Source: JAJDIA01 sp031555505 (GTDB lineage Bacteria; Bacteroidota; Bacteroidia; Bacteroidales; Tannerellaceae). From it: a stretch of DNA of 62,847 nucleotides. The notes beneath the pieces are model-generated. The model ran no database searches, was not told where the DNA came from, and worked only from the letters and a program-made list of their open reading frames with translations. Both the position numbers and the translations under genes were made by a program. Within the stretch, counting starts at the first letter, position 1; each line of letters begins with the position of its first letter. The stretch covers positions 1 to 62,847 of the forward strand of contig JAVBUH010000081.1 of NCBI GenBank assembly GCA_031555505.1, given 5' to 3'. Shown here one piece after another: positions 43,278 to 52,819 of the stretch.

Positions 43278-44969
43278 TTACAAACCAACTATTTTATATG
43301 TAACCAACTCATTATCACTTATTGTTGTTGCAGTCATTCCATTCACCCAACTTCTTATACAATATGTATCTAAAATATAATCATCATGTATTGCATATGC
43401 ATATTTTTTACTTGAGCCTCCATTATACAATAGATACAATACATTTGTTACCGGATGTCTGTACTTTTTCATACCACTTTCAACTATGCCCGAAAGTGGA
43501 ACGTTGGATCTTCTATAACCTACTGGGTCTACCGCACTAGTATTTCTGTAGCTTAATTTGTAATATCTAGATTTGTCATTTAAATATTGTTGATAATACT
43601 GATCGACCTGCCTTTGCTCATCTGCTGTAAGAGATCGGCCACCAGAATATGATATTGTTACAACACTGGGGCTTAAATCTATTTCATCATTAAATCTTGT
43701 TATTAAGGCCATACTCATGGTAATGGTCTTAGCAGTAGGATTTAGTGTATGAGCAATATAAATATATGGCTCTCTCAATGGTGCGATTGGTAGTCTTCCC
43801 GCAGGGATTCCAGAGCCTGGCACATATTTCTCAAAAGCACTTTCTATATTCTTTTTAACATTTTCCTCAAGAATGTAATTAGAGATCGGATGCAAGCCTT
43901 CAGAATTTATGCCTATTAAATTATGCGTTGAAGTGTTGTTTAGTGAAGATACCCAACTACTCATATTTAAATTAATTGTTTCTAATGATGTCGGAATAGT
44001 ATAACTGCCATACTCCTTCGAACCACCAATAGTTTTTATAGTCATTTTTACATCTGTTAATTCCCTACTTGTAGTTGAGCCTTTATATTTGTTTCCCGAA
44101 AAAGACAAATTCCCACTTACACCTATTGGTGTTTCACCGCTCTTTGTAGCAACAATTGAAGAATTATATGTTCCATCCAATGTAACATCCATTGCAGTTT
44201 CTTTTACAATATCAGTTGCAATCTTCGAATAATTCCCTTCGAATATGGCTTCCGCCCTTCCTCCTGTAGTGTAATCCATCAACATTAATCCTCCATAAAT
44301 ATCAATCACTTCTTCAGGAATATTATTAAATATTTCATCAACAAAATTTGCATGCAAATAATTCACCCTTATTTTATTAAGTATATTTGTACTTGTCTGT
44401 ATAGTATATGAGGCATCTATCACATTTATATTTAACTCACCAAATACTTTTTTATAATCCTGAGAGACTTCTTCTGAAAACACACTTGATATTTTATTTT
44501 GCGAACCAATTGAAAACAAACCAATATTTAACTTCGAACCTCTTTGTACAGTGTTCTTGGTAGTCGATTTTTCAACATATCTTTCAAAAGATGAATATGA
44601 AAGCGACTTTGCTTCAGTTTTACCTAAATTAATATGCAGAAAATAATCTTTATTATCTGCATACAGTTTATCTACATCCAACACTGGAAATTTAACATAG
44701 ACTGGATCGCCAATAGAAATCTCATCTGTTTTATACCCCCTTCCCAAATAGTGAAACAAACCTAAAGGCGATGATGCTTTAGTCTTAATCTTCTCATACC
44801 TGTTTGTTTCTAGTTTTTTTGACAGAATCACCGGTGATTTTTCATCACGTTTCCTTAATTCTATTTCACCATTAATTCCATTAACATCTAACTCACTTTT
44901 ATTTTCAATTTCATTATCACATGAAAATAAAACCACTAAACTTAACAATAAACAAAATAAATTCTTCAT
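43278..44969 (-). CDS. MACPF-domain lipoprotein (Bacteroidales antimicrobial-type candidate)
   Basis: A 563-residue lipoprotein; signal MKNLFCLLLSLVVLFSC with Cys17. The membrane attack complex/perforin signature region is read as DIYGGLMLMDYTTGGRAEAI, with flanking amphipathic strands (NINVIDASYTIQTS, IFEGNYSKIATDIVKET) that in this fold unfurl into the membrane. A beta-sandwich follows, and the last 75 residues form a separate domain. Length and layout resemble Bacteroides MACPF proteins; some relatives are secreted antimicrobial proteins (BSAPs) that kill sister strains. The ATG at 44969 is used; an upstream TTG adds two residues. The gene is AT-rich, suggesting transfer. Killing activity is inferred from family; colonisation or structural roles are possible. 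Confidence 0.8.
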   Translation of the reverse strand: MKNLFCLLLSLVVLFSCDNEIENKSELDVNGINGEIELRKRDEKSPVILSKKLETNRYEKIKTKASSPLGLFHYLGRGYKTDEISIGDPVYVKFPVLDVDKLYADNKDYFLHINLGKTEAKSLSYSSFERYVEKSTTKNTVQRGSKLNIGLFSIGSQNKISSVFSEEVSQDYKKVFGELNINVIDASYTIQTSTNILNKIRVNYLHANFVDEIFNNIPEEVIDIYGGLMLMDYTTGGRAEAIFEGNYSKIATDIVKETAMDVTLDGTYNSSIVATKSGETPIGVSGNLSFSGNKYKGSTTSRELTDVKMTIKTIGGSKEYGSYTIPTSLETINLNMSSWVSSLNNTSTHNLIGINSEGLHPISNYILEENVKKNIESAFEKYVPGSGIPAGRLPIAPLREPYIYIAHTLNPTAKTITMSMALITRFNDEIDLSPSVVTISYSGGRSLTADEQRQVDQYYQQYLNDKSRYYKLSYRNTSAVDPVGYRRSNVPLSGIVESGMKKYRHPVTNVLYLLYNGGSSKKYAYAIHDDYILDTYCIRSWVNGMTATTISDNELVTYKIVGL

Positions 44970-44998
44970 AAACAATCATTTTTAAATTAAACAATTCA

Positions 44999-45006
44999 CA
45001 AATATA
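44999..45006 (-). promoter_or_regulatory. -7 box for the MACPF gene
   Basis: The minus strand reads TATATTTG (TAnnTTTG), 29 bases before the MACPF start. No good -33 box at 19-21 bases, which would suit control by an activator. Confidence 0.5.
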
Positions 45007-45577
45007 AACATTCTAATTTCAACAGAAGATTAACAAAAGACAAAAAAGAGATCTACTAATTAATAAATGATAATAACATTGCAGAATAATTTTGTTTTCA
45101 TAGGAAACAGAACCATATTAACTGCACAGAGTTACATTAATCAGACAATATAAAGCAATACTACAGCCTATTTTTGTCGTATTGATCACAGCCTGGTTAC
45201 AAAACGTCTTCCTCACCTACTGATTCTAAATAGCTTTCATGTAACTTATAGCAATAAATGAAGCTATTCACAATAAGGATTATTACGTTATGAAAACATC
45301 AAGGTTGTCCTCATCCAACAGGGACTTTTTTATCACAGAAATAACCCAACTATATTATCCTCCAACAACTGAAAGTTCGATAGCAGATTTTTGAACATGA
45401 GAATGAGTCTTAGAAACCATGCTTCTTTACAAATCTCCCAACTATCAATCTTATACAATCTCACACATTATGCTATCAATCCATAAGAAACAAGACCATT
45501 CCGCAAACAAACTGTCAGCCAAAACATTTTTTTGCTATTTTTTAGATCCCACTAAACTTTCTACCGGCAAAAACCGT
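45007..45577. other. AT-rich spacer, no credible gene
   Basis: Contains a second plus-strand TATTTTTG box at 45169-45176, identical to the one next to the PurF-like gene, and a loose inverted repeat (AATAGCTTTCAT at 45229, ATGAAGCTATT at 45258). Frames here (for example 45419-45604) lack a ribosome site or family features. A long leader or small RNA from the upstream box is possible. Confidence 0.45.
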
Positions 45578-45585
45578 TATTTTTG
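45578..45585 (+). promoter_or_regulatory. -7 box for the PurF-like/CarAB operon
   Basis: TATTTTTG (TAnnTTTG) lies 28 bases before the PurF-like ATG. A CTTTCT about 17-18 bases upstream is a weak -33 candidate. Confidence 0.55.
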
Positions 45586-45613
45586 TAGGTCGAAACCAAA
45601 ATAAACGGTCTAA

Positions 45614-47524
45614 ATGGAAATACTGAAACATGAATGCGGTGTGGGCATGGTACGGCTACTGAAACCGTTGGAGTATTATCACCAAAAGTACGGTAGCTGG
45701 ATGTACGGGCTCAACAAATTGTACCTGCTGATGGAAAAGCAGCACAACCGCGGACAGGAAGGCGCCGGACTGGCATGCGTCAAACTTGAAGCAAACCCCG
45801 GCGAAGAATACATGTTTCGTGAACGAGCCATCGGCACAAGTGCCATCCCGGAAATCTTCTCTACCGTACATCACCACTACAAAGACATCCCCGAAGACCA
45901 ACTGAACGATCCGCTTTTCGCAAAAAAACATCTCCCTTTCGCCGGTGAACTCTACATGGGACACCTCCGCTACAGTACTACCGGCAAGTCCGGTATTTCT
46001 TATATCCACCCTTTCCTCCGGCGCAATAACTGGCGGGCCAAAAACCTGGCATTGTGTGGTAACTTCAACCTGACAAATGTACAGGATGTGTTCGACGAGA
46101 TCACAGCCATCGGCCAACATCCGCGGCAGTATTCCGATACCTATATTATGTTGGAACAAATGGGGCATCGGCTCGACCGCGAGGTGGAACGCGTCTTTCA
46201 GCAATGTGAAGACGAAGGACTGACCGGACGGGATATTACCGAAGCCATCGAAAGCCGGGTGGATATGGCCAATATGTTGAAACGCTGCGTGCCCGGATGG
46301 GATGGCGGCTTTGTGATCTGTGGGATCACCGGCAGTGGCGAATCGTTCAGCGTACGCGATCCGCGAGGCATCCGCCCGGCCTTCTACTATGCCGACGACG
46401 AGATTGTGGTGATCGCCTCCGAACGCCCGGTGATACAGACCGTGATGAATGTACACTGGTATGATGTGAAGGAACTCAACCGCGGCGAAGCCATCATCAT
46501 TAATAAAGCCGGTCAGGTACGTACGTCGCAAATTGTGGAACCGAAAGAAAACAGCGCCTGCTCGTTCGAACGGATTTATTTCTCCCGCGGGAGCGACATC
46601 GACATTTATAAGGAACGCAAGCAATTGGGCAACAACCTGGTCTACCCTATCCTCAAGGCGGTAGACTACGACCTCAACCATACCGTATTCTCATTCATCC
46701 CCAACACGGCCGAAGTAGCTTTTTTCGGTATGGAAGAGGGCCTGAACAACTATCTCAATAAACTGAAAAAGGAATGGATTGCCGACCGCAGCCACCTGCT
46801 GCAGGAACAGGAACTGGAACAGATACTCTCCATGCGCGTCCGCACCGAAAAGGTAGCAATCAAAGACATCAAGTTGCGCACCTTCATCGCCGAAGGGAAC
46901 AGCCGCAACGACCTGGCGGCCCACGTGTACGACATCACCTACGGCAGTATCATCCCCTTTGAAGACAACCTGGTAGTGATAGACGACAGTATCGTACGCG
47001 GCACAACCCTCCGGCAAAGCATCATCGGCATACTGGACCGCCTGCATCCGAAGAAGATCGTGATCGTTTCTTCCTCGCCACAGGTGCGCTACCCCGACTA
47101 CTACGGAATCGATATGTCGCGCATGAACGAGTTCATCGCCTTCAAAGCAGCCATAGCCCTGCTGGAAGACAGGGGGCAGACAAAGATCATACGCGACGCA
47201 TACAAAAAAGCGAAGAAGCAACAGAAAGCCTCCGCACCGGCTGAGGTGAACTACGTAAAAGAAATATACGCTCCCTTTTCCGACGAGGAAATAGCCGTCA
47301 AGATGGTGGAATTACTAAAGCCTCCGTCCGTGAAGGCACAGGTAGAGATTGTCTACCAGACACTGGAAGGCTTGCACGCCGCCTGCCCCGGTCATCCGGG
47401 CGACTGGTATTTCTCGGGAGATTATCCCACACCTGGCGGTATCCGGCTGGTGAACCTGGCTTTTATCAACTTCATGGAAGAAGAATACTTATTGAAGGAT
47501 CACCGACTGATCATGAATCACTGA
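45614..47524 (+). CDS. PurF-like amidophosphoribosyltransferase, long Bacteroidetes form
   Basis: A 636-residue protein, about 130 longer than usual PurF. The N-terminal glutaminase has its nucleophile Cys at residue 8 (KHECGVGMV), so a short propeptide must be removed; KQHNRGQEGAG, MGHLRYSTTG and LCGNFNLTN follow. The phosphoribosyltransferase loop VVIDDSIVRGTTLRQS is intact. The C-terminal extension after about residue 530 includes AACPGHPGDWYFSGDYPTPGG. PurF makes phosphoribosylamine from PRPP and glutamine, the first step of purine synthesis. The CarAB fusion follows 21 bases later, so the operon pairs two glutamine-using entry enzymes of purine and pyrimidine/arginine synthesis. Whether this long form is the main purine enzyme or a specialised paralogue cannot be told here. 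Confidence 0.88.
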   Translation: MEILKHECGVGMVRLLKPLEYYHQKYGSWMYGLNKLYLLMEKQHNRGQEGAGLACVKLEANPGEEYMFRERAIGTSAIPEIFSTVHHHYKDIPEDQLNDPLFAKKHLPFAGELYMGHLRYSTTGKSGISYIHPFLRRNNWRAKNLALCGNFNLTNVQDVFDEITAIGQHPRQYSDTYIMLEQMGHRLDREVERVFQQCEDEGLTGRDITEAIESRVDMANMLKRCVPGWDGGFVICGITGSGESFSVRDPRGIRPAFYYADDEIVVIASERPVIQTVMNVHWYDVKELNRGEAIIINKAGQVRTSQIVEPKENSACSFERIYFSRGSDIDIYKERKQLGNNLVYPILKAVDYDLNHTVFSFIPNTAEVAFFGMEEGLNNYLNKLKKEWIADRSHLLQEQELEQILSMRVRTEKVAIKDIKLRTFIAEGNSRNDLAAHVYDITYGSIIPFEDNLVVIDDSIVRGTTLRQSIIGILDRLHPKKIVIVSSSPQVRYPDYYGIDMSRMNEFIAFKAAIALLEDRGQTKIIRDAYKKAKKQQKASAPAEVNYVKEIYAPFSDEEIAVKMVELLKPPSVKAQVEIVYQTLEGLHAACPGHPGDWYFSGDYPTPGGIRLVNLAFINFMEEEYLLKDHRLIMNH

Positions 47525-47545
47525 CAACAAGAAAACAAGACATAC

Positions 47546-50500
47546 ATGCAAAACGACAAGATCGCAACCCTGATATTAGACGACGGAAGCCGTTTTCAGG
47601 GATTTTCGTTCGGTTACGAGAAAGACGTGACAGGAGAAGTAGTGTTTAATACCGCCATGACCGGTTATCCGGAGAGTCTGACCGACCCTTCGTATGCCGG
47701 ACAATTCATCGTGCTGACTTTTCCGCTGGTAGGGAACTACGGCGTTCCTGAGCGCACATTCGACGCCGAAGGCATCGCTACCCTGATGGAGAGCGAAAAG
47801 ATACATGCCGAAGCGATCATTATCAGCGATTACAGCCACGACTATAGCCATTGGAATGCGGTGGAAAGCCTCAGCGACTGGCTCAAAGACGAACAGGTGC
47901 CCGGCATCTACGGCATTGATACCCGCGCATTGACCAAGAAACTGCGTGAGCATGGGGTGATGATGGGACGGATCGTTATCGGCGAAACGGCCGAAACGGA
48001 AGTCGGTTGCTACGATACGGCCTACAGCGAAGTCAATTACGTGGATCAGGTATCGACCAACGAAGTGATCGTGTATGGCGAAGGCGGAGGCAAAAAGCGT
48101 GTGGTGCTGGTAGACTGTGGCGTAAAGCACAACATCATCCGCAGCCTGGTGAAACGGGATGTGACGGTGATCCGCGTTCCCTGGAACTACGACTTCACCC
48201 AACTGGAATACGACGGACTCTTCATCAGCAACGGTCCGGGCGATCCGGATACCTGCGCAGAAGCAGTAGACAATATACGTAAGGCCCTCGACGGCGATAA
48301 GCCCATCTGTGGTATTTGCATGGGTAACCAGTTACTGGCTAAAGCCGGTGGGGCATCGATCTTCAAACTGAAATACGGTCATCGCAGCCATAACCAGCCC
48401 GTGCGGTTGGTAGGTACGGAGCGTTGCTTCATCACCTCGCAGAACCATGGTTATGCCGTAGACAATGATACACTCGGCGCCGACTGGGAGCCTCTCTTCA
48501 TCAACATGAACGACGGTACCAATGAAGGTATCCGCCACAAAACGAAGCCCTTCTTCTCTTCCCAGTTCCACCCCGAAGCATGTAGCGGACCAACGGATAC
48601 AGAGTTTATCTTCGACCTCTTTATCGAGACGCTGAATACGGGCAAACTGTCTCTGGACAACTTCCCAGCTACACGAAACTACGACGACAGCCAGTCCAAA
48701 ACACCCTATACGGATATTAAGAAGATACTGGTGCTTGGCTCAGGCGCCCTCAAGATCGGTGAAGCGGGCGAGTTCGATTACTCCGGCAGCCAGGCATTGA
48801 AAGCAATCAAGGAAGAAGGGATCGAAACCATCCTGATCAATCCAAACATCGCCACGGTACAAACATCCGATGGAGTGGCCGACCGGGTATACTTCCTTCC
48901 GGTAACGCCGTTCTTTGTAGAGAAGGTGATCCAGAAAGAACAGCCGGATGGTATCCTGTTGGCTTTTGGCGGACAAACGGCGCTGAACTGCGGGGTAGCT
49001 TTGTATAAAAGCGGCATCTTTGAAAAATATAATGTACGCGTGCTAGGCACGCCGGTACAAGCCATCATGGATACGGAAGACCGGGAACTGTTTGTGCACA
49101 AGCTCGACGAGATCGGCGTAAAAACGATCAAGAGCGAAGCCGTAGCAACCGCCGAAGATGCCCGCCGGGCAGCTAAAGAACTGGGGTATCCGGTGATCAT
49201 CCGGGCCGCCTATGCACTGGGGGGACTGGGTTCCGGCTTCTGCGACAACGAAGACGAACTGGATGTACTGGTGGAAAAAGCCTTTGCTTTCTCGCCACAG
49301 GTATTGGTGGAAAAGAGCCTGAAAGGATGGAAAGAGGTGGAATATGAAGTGGTGCGCGACCGGTTTGACAACTGTATCACCGTGTGCAACATGGAGAACT
49401 TTGACCCGCTGGGTATCCATACGGGCGAAAGTATCGTGATTGCCCCCTCACAAACATTGACAAATACAGACTATCATAAACTGCGTGAACTGGCGATCCG
49501 TATCATCCGCCACATCGGTATTGTGGGCGAGTGTAACGTGCAGTATGCCTACGATCCGGATAGCGAAGACTACCGGGTGATCGAAGTGAACGCCCGCCTC
49601 AGCCGTTCGTCGGCGCTGGCATCGAAAGCAACCGGTTATCCGCTGGCTTTCGTAGCGGCTAAACTGGGATTGGGCTACGGACTGTTCGATCTGAAGAATG
49701 CAGTGACCAAGACAACAAGCGCTTTCTTCGAGCCGGCACTGGATTATGTGGTATGTAAGATACCTCGCTGGGACCTGGGTAAGTTCCACGGTGTGGCGCG
49801 CGAACTGGGTTCGAGCATGAAGTCGGTGGGCGAAGTAATGGCCATCGGACGTACCTTTGAAGAAGCTATCCAGAAGGGTCTCCGCATGATCGGGCAGGGT
49901 ATGCACGGCTTTGTGGAAAACAAAGAACTGGTGATAGCCGATATCGACAAGGAACTGCATGTGCCGACCGACCGACGGATCTTCGTGATCAGCAAAGCCT
50001 TCCGCGCCGGTTATACCATCGACCAGATACACGAACTGACGATGATAGACCGCTGGTTCCTGCAAAAACTATACGAAATTATACGTACCGCTTCCGAACT
50101 GGAAACATACAATGCCGCGGCGGATATACCCGGTAACCTCTTCCGCCATGCCAAGGTGCAGGGCTTCTCCGACTTCCAGATTGCCCGTACCCTATGGAAA
50201 GAGCAAGCTGCCAACGAGCCGGAACAAAGCCTGCTGCAGGTACGTGCCGAACGGAAACGACGCGGCATACTGCCCGTAGTGAAACAAATCGATACGCTGG
50301 CCGCCGAATATCCGGCGCAGACCAACTACCTCTACCTCACGTATGGAGGGACAGAAAACGATGTACATTATCTGGGCGACCATCGCTCCATCGTGGTGCT
50401 CGGTTCCGGTGCTTATCGCATCGGTAGTTCGGTAGAATTCGATTGGTGCGGGGTGCAGGCGCTTAACACGATCCGCAAGGAAGGCTGGCGCTCGGTGATG

Positions 50501-51928
50501 ATCAACTACAACCCTGAAACGGTATCGACAGACTACGACATGTGCGACCGCCTCTACTTTGACGAACTGACCTTCGAACGCGTCATGGATATCCTCGAAC
50601 TGGAGAATCCGCACGGCGTGATCCTGTCTACCGGCGGCCAAATACCCAATAACCTGGCAATGCGTTTGGACGGGCAACACGTGAACATCCTCGGGACCTC
50701 GGCCAAGAGCATTGATAATGCAGAAGACCGCGAGAAGTTCTCTGCTATGCTCGACCGCATCGGTGTAGACCAGCCACGCTGGAAAGAACTCTCGTCGATG
50801 GATGACATCAACGGGTTCGTAGCCGAAGTGGGCTTTCCGGTCTTAGTTCGTCCCAGTTACGTACTGAGCGGAGCCGCCATGAACGTCTGCTCCAACCAAG
50901 AGGAACTGGAACGCTTCCTGGAACTGGCCGCCAATGTGAGCCAAAAACACCCGGTAGTAGTGAGCCAGTTCATCGAAAACGCCAAAGAAGTGGAAGTAGA
51001 TGCCATAGCCGACCATGGCGAGATCATCATGTATGCCATCAGCGAACACATCGAGTTTGCCGGCGTGCACTCCGGCGATGCCACCATCCAGTTCCCGGCG
51101 CAAAAGCTGTATGTGGAAACGGTGCGCCGCATCAAACGCATCAGCAAACAGATCGCGAAAGAACTAAACATCTCCGGCCCCTTCAACATCCAATACTTAG
51201 CCAAAGGAAATGAGATCAAGGTGATTGAATGTAACCTTCGGGCGTCACGCAGCTTCCCCTTCGTGAGCAAGGTGTTGAAGATCAACTTTATCGACCTGGC
51301 TACGCGGATCATGCTTGGCCTACCGGTAGAAAAGCCGAACAAGAACGAGTTCGACCTCGACTATGTGGGTATCAAAGCCTCGCAGTTCTCCTTCAACCGC
51401 CTGCTTAAAGCCGACCCGGTGCTGGGTGTGGATATGGCTTCCACCGGCGAAGTAGGCTGCCTGGGAACAGATGCCCCGGAAGCGGTCCTGACCAGCATGC
51501 TCTCGGTAGGCCAACGGATACCGCAGAAAAACATTCTGCTCTCTACCGGTTCGGCCAAACAGAAAGTATCGATGCTCGATGCCGCCCGGATGTTATCGCA
51601 GAAAGGATATAATCTGTTCGCCACAGGCGGCACCTACCGCTTCCTGATCGAAAACAACATTCCCTGCCAACTGGTATACTGGCCCAGCGAAGAGGGACAG
51701 CCGCAAGCACTGACATTGCTCCATGAAAAGAAGATAGACATGGTAGTCAACATCCCGCGCGACCTTTCCGTACGCGAACTAAGCAACGGCTACAAAATAC
51801 GCCGTGCTGCCACCGACCTCAATATCCCGCTTATCACCAACGCCCGTCTGGCAAGCGCCTTTATCAATGCCTTCTGTACACTCCGTCCGGAAGATATCCA
51901 GATAAAGAGTTGGCAAGAATATAAATAA
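47546..51928 (+). CDS. carAB: Carbamoyl-phosphate synthase, CarA and CarB fused
   Basis: One open frame of 1460 residues covers both subunits. Residues 1-380 are CarA: LILDDGSRFQG, then the glutaminase with Cys258 in CGICMGNQLL (Asn where His is common) and QFHPEACSGP supplying His and Glu. From about residue 392 (ILVLGSGALKIGEAGEFDYS) it is CarB, with two ATP-grasp halves, the second starting near VVLGSGAYRIGSSVEFDW, and a C-terminal MGS-like allosteric domain (LFATGGTYRFLIENN). The enzyme makes carbamoyl phosphate from glutamine, bicarbonate and 2 ATP for pyrimidines and arginine. The subunits are separate in most bacteria; fusion is the eukaryotic arrangement. The linker (about 378-391) shows no stop or frameshift scar. 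Confidence 0.93.
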   Translation: MQNDKIATLILDDGSRFQGFSFGYEKDVTGEVVFNTAMTGYPESLTDPSYAGQFIVLTFPLVGNYGVPERTFDAEGIATLMESEKIHAEAIIISDYSHDYSHWNAVESLSDWLKDEQVPGIYGIDTRALTKKLREHGVMMGRIVIGETAETEVGCYDTAYSEVNYVDQVSTNEVIVYGEGGGKKRVVLVDCGVKHNIIRSLVKRDVTVIRVPWNYDFTQLEYDGLFISNGPGDPDTCAEAVDNIRKALDGDKPICGICMGNQLLAKAGGASIFKLKYGHRSHNQPVRLVGTERCFITSQNHGYAVDNDTLGADWEPLFINMNDGTNEGIRHKTKPFFSSQFHPEACSGPTDTEFIFDLFIETLNTGKLSLDNFPATRNYDDSQSKTPYTDIKKILVLGSGALKIGEAGEFDYSGSQALKAIKEEGIETILINPNIATVQTSDGVADRVYFLPVTPFFVEKVIQKEQPDGILLAFGGQTALNCGVALYKSGIFEKYNVRVLGTPVQAIMDTEDRELFVHKLDEIGVKTIKSEAVATAEDARRAAKELGYPVIIRAAYALGGLGSGFCDNEDELDVLVEKAFAFSPQVLVEKSLKGWKEVEYEVVRDRFDNCITVCNMENFDPLGIHTGESIVIAPSQTLTNTDYHKLRELAIRIIRHIGIVGECNVQYAYDPDSEDYRVIEVNARLSRSSALASKATGYPLAFVAAKLGLGYGLFDLKNAVTKTTSAFFEPALDYVVCKIPRWDLGKFHGVARELGSSMKSVGEVMAIGRTFEEAIQKGLRMIGQGMHGFVENKELVIADIDKELHVPTDRRIFVISKAFRAGYTIDQIHELTMIDRWFLQKLYEIIRTASELETYNAAADIPGNLFRHAKVQGFSDFQIARTLWKEQAANEPEQSLLQVRAERKRRGILPVVKQIDTLAAEYPAQTNYLYLTYGGTENDVHYLGDHRSIVVLGSGAYRIGSSVEFDWCGVQALNTIRKEGWRSVMINYNPETVSTDYDMCDRLYFDELTFERVMDILELENPHGVILSTGGQIPNNLAMRLDGQHVNILGTSAKSIDNAEDREKFSAMLDRIGVDQPRWKELSSMDDINGFVAEVGFPVLVRPSYVLSGAAMNVCSNQEELERFLELAANVSQKHPVVVSQFIENAKEVEVDAIADHGEIIMYAISEHIEFAGVHSGDATIQFPAQKLYVETVRRIKRISKQIAKELNISGPFNIQYLAKGNEIKVIECNLRASRSFPFVSKVLKINFIDLATRIMLGLPVEKPNKNEFDLDYVGIKASQFSFNRLLKADPVLGVDMASTGEVGCLGTDAPEAVLTSMLSVGQRIPQKNILLSTGSAKQKVSMLDAARMLSQKGYNLFATGGTYRFLIENNIPCQLVYWPSEEGQPQALTLLHEKKIDMVVNIPRDLSVRELSNGYKIRRAATDLNIPLITNARLASAFINAFCTLRPEDIQIKSWQEYK

Positions 51929-51951
51929 ATGTAGGCAGGAATCTGAATAAA

Positions 51952-51983
51952 TATAGGACATAATCAGATTATGCCTATATTTA
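51952..51983. promoter_or_regulatory. Dyad and -7 box before the Crp-type regulator
   Basis: TATAGGACATAAT and ATTATGCCTATA form an inverted repeat (51952-51979) with a single-base bulge and a central CAG. It overlaps TATATTTA (51976-51983), a near match to TAnnTTTG, 25 bases before the next gene. A Crp-family operator for self-control is the natural reading. Confidence 0.5.
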
Positions 51984-52007
51984 CAGTCGGGATAATTAGG
52001 ATGCTGC

Positions 52008-52589
52008 ATGGAAAAAACATTGGAAGTCGCCCATAAGATATCGGATCTGCTGGTGCCATTGAGTGAGAAATCGTTAGCTAAACTTGCCTCTATTTTAACC
52101 CGTACGGAGTTAAAAAAAAGAGGAGTATTCCTGGATGAAGGAGAAGTGTGCAAAGTACTCGGCTATGTGGAAAAAGGAATGGTGCGACAGTATTATTATA
52201 AGAATGGAAAAGAACTAACCGAGTATTTCGCATACGAGGACAAGTTGTTCATTTGCATTGAAAGTTGTTTTTTCAGAAAACCATCCCGCATGATTGTGGA
52301 AGCGTTGGAAAACACGGTCATTTACGGTATATTATTTGAACCCCTCATGGAAATGATCAAGACCGACGAAGAACTGTCGGCTTTATACCGCCGGTTACTC
52401 GAAGGCTCACTGATCATCTCACAACGCAAAACAGATTCCCTACGTCTCGAAACAGCCAATGAGCGTTATCACCGCCTGATGCGCGAACATCCGGAAATTA
52501 TTAAGCGGGCTCCACTGTCGGATATCGCCTCCTACCTACTGATGACCCCTGAAACGCTCAGCCGCGTCAGGGCTAATCTCCATGCGTAA
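52008..52589 (+). CDS. Crp/Fnr-family regulator
   Basis: A 193-residue cytoplasmic regulator. The sensor roll is read from KKRGVFLDEGEVCKVLGYVEKG, KELTEYFAYEDKLFICIESCF and VIYGILFEPLMEMIK. The HTH near the end is APLSDIASYLLMTPETLSRVR. Arg/Ser residues of the cAMP pocket are not evident, so the ligand is unknown. It is only distantly similar to the other Crp-type protein in the window (42602-43231). An upstream dyad overlapping the promoter suggests autoregulation. It starts 79 bases after CarAB and ends before two terminators; its targets are unknown. Confidence 0.85.
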   Translation: MEKTLEVAHKISDLLVPLSEKSLAKLASILTRTELKKRGVFLDEGEVCKVLGYVEKGMVRQYYYKNGKELTEYFAYEDKLFICIESCFFRKPSRMIVEALENTVIYGILFEPLMEMIKTDEELSALYRRLLEGSLIISQRKTDSLRLETANERYHRLMREHPEIIKRAPLSDIASYLLMTPETLSRVRANLHA

Positions 52590-52733
52590 TTGAGCCAAGT
52601 CAACCGCCTTTGTTAAAAACTGTTTTTAAATGCGCAACTATTAGGTTATTTGGCATTTAAGAAAGATATTTGCATTGCCAACACTACTATGAAATATACA
52701 CAGATGGATTAGATTAGTTTTTAATTCTCATGT

Positions 52734-52764
52734 AAGAGGCGAACTACGGTTTGCCTCTTTTTTT
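52734..52764 (+). terminator. Rho-independent terminator
   Basis: AAGAGGCGAAC and GTTTGCCTCTT pair over 11 bases with one G-U, around a 4-base loop, then seven T. It lies 145 bases past the Crp regulator stop; the stretch 52590-52733 between them has no gene and could carry a short RNA. Confidence 0.75.
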
Positions 52765-52819
52765 ACAGATCAAGCGTAAAACCTGAGGACCACGACATAA
52801 ACCATAAATCGTCACAAAA

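Noticed and set aside
45419..45604. 61-residue plus-strand frame before the PurF-like gene
   Set aside because: It spans the PurF promoter box, has no ribosome-site support and no recognisable sequence.
45656..46681. 341-residue minus-strand frame opposite the PurF-like gene
   Set aside because: Antisense to a strongly conserved enzyme; its length comes from GC-rich codon use.
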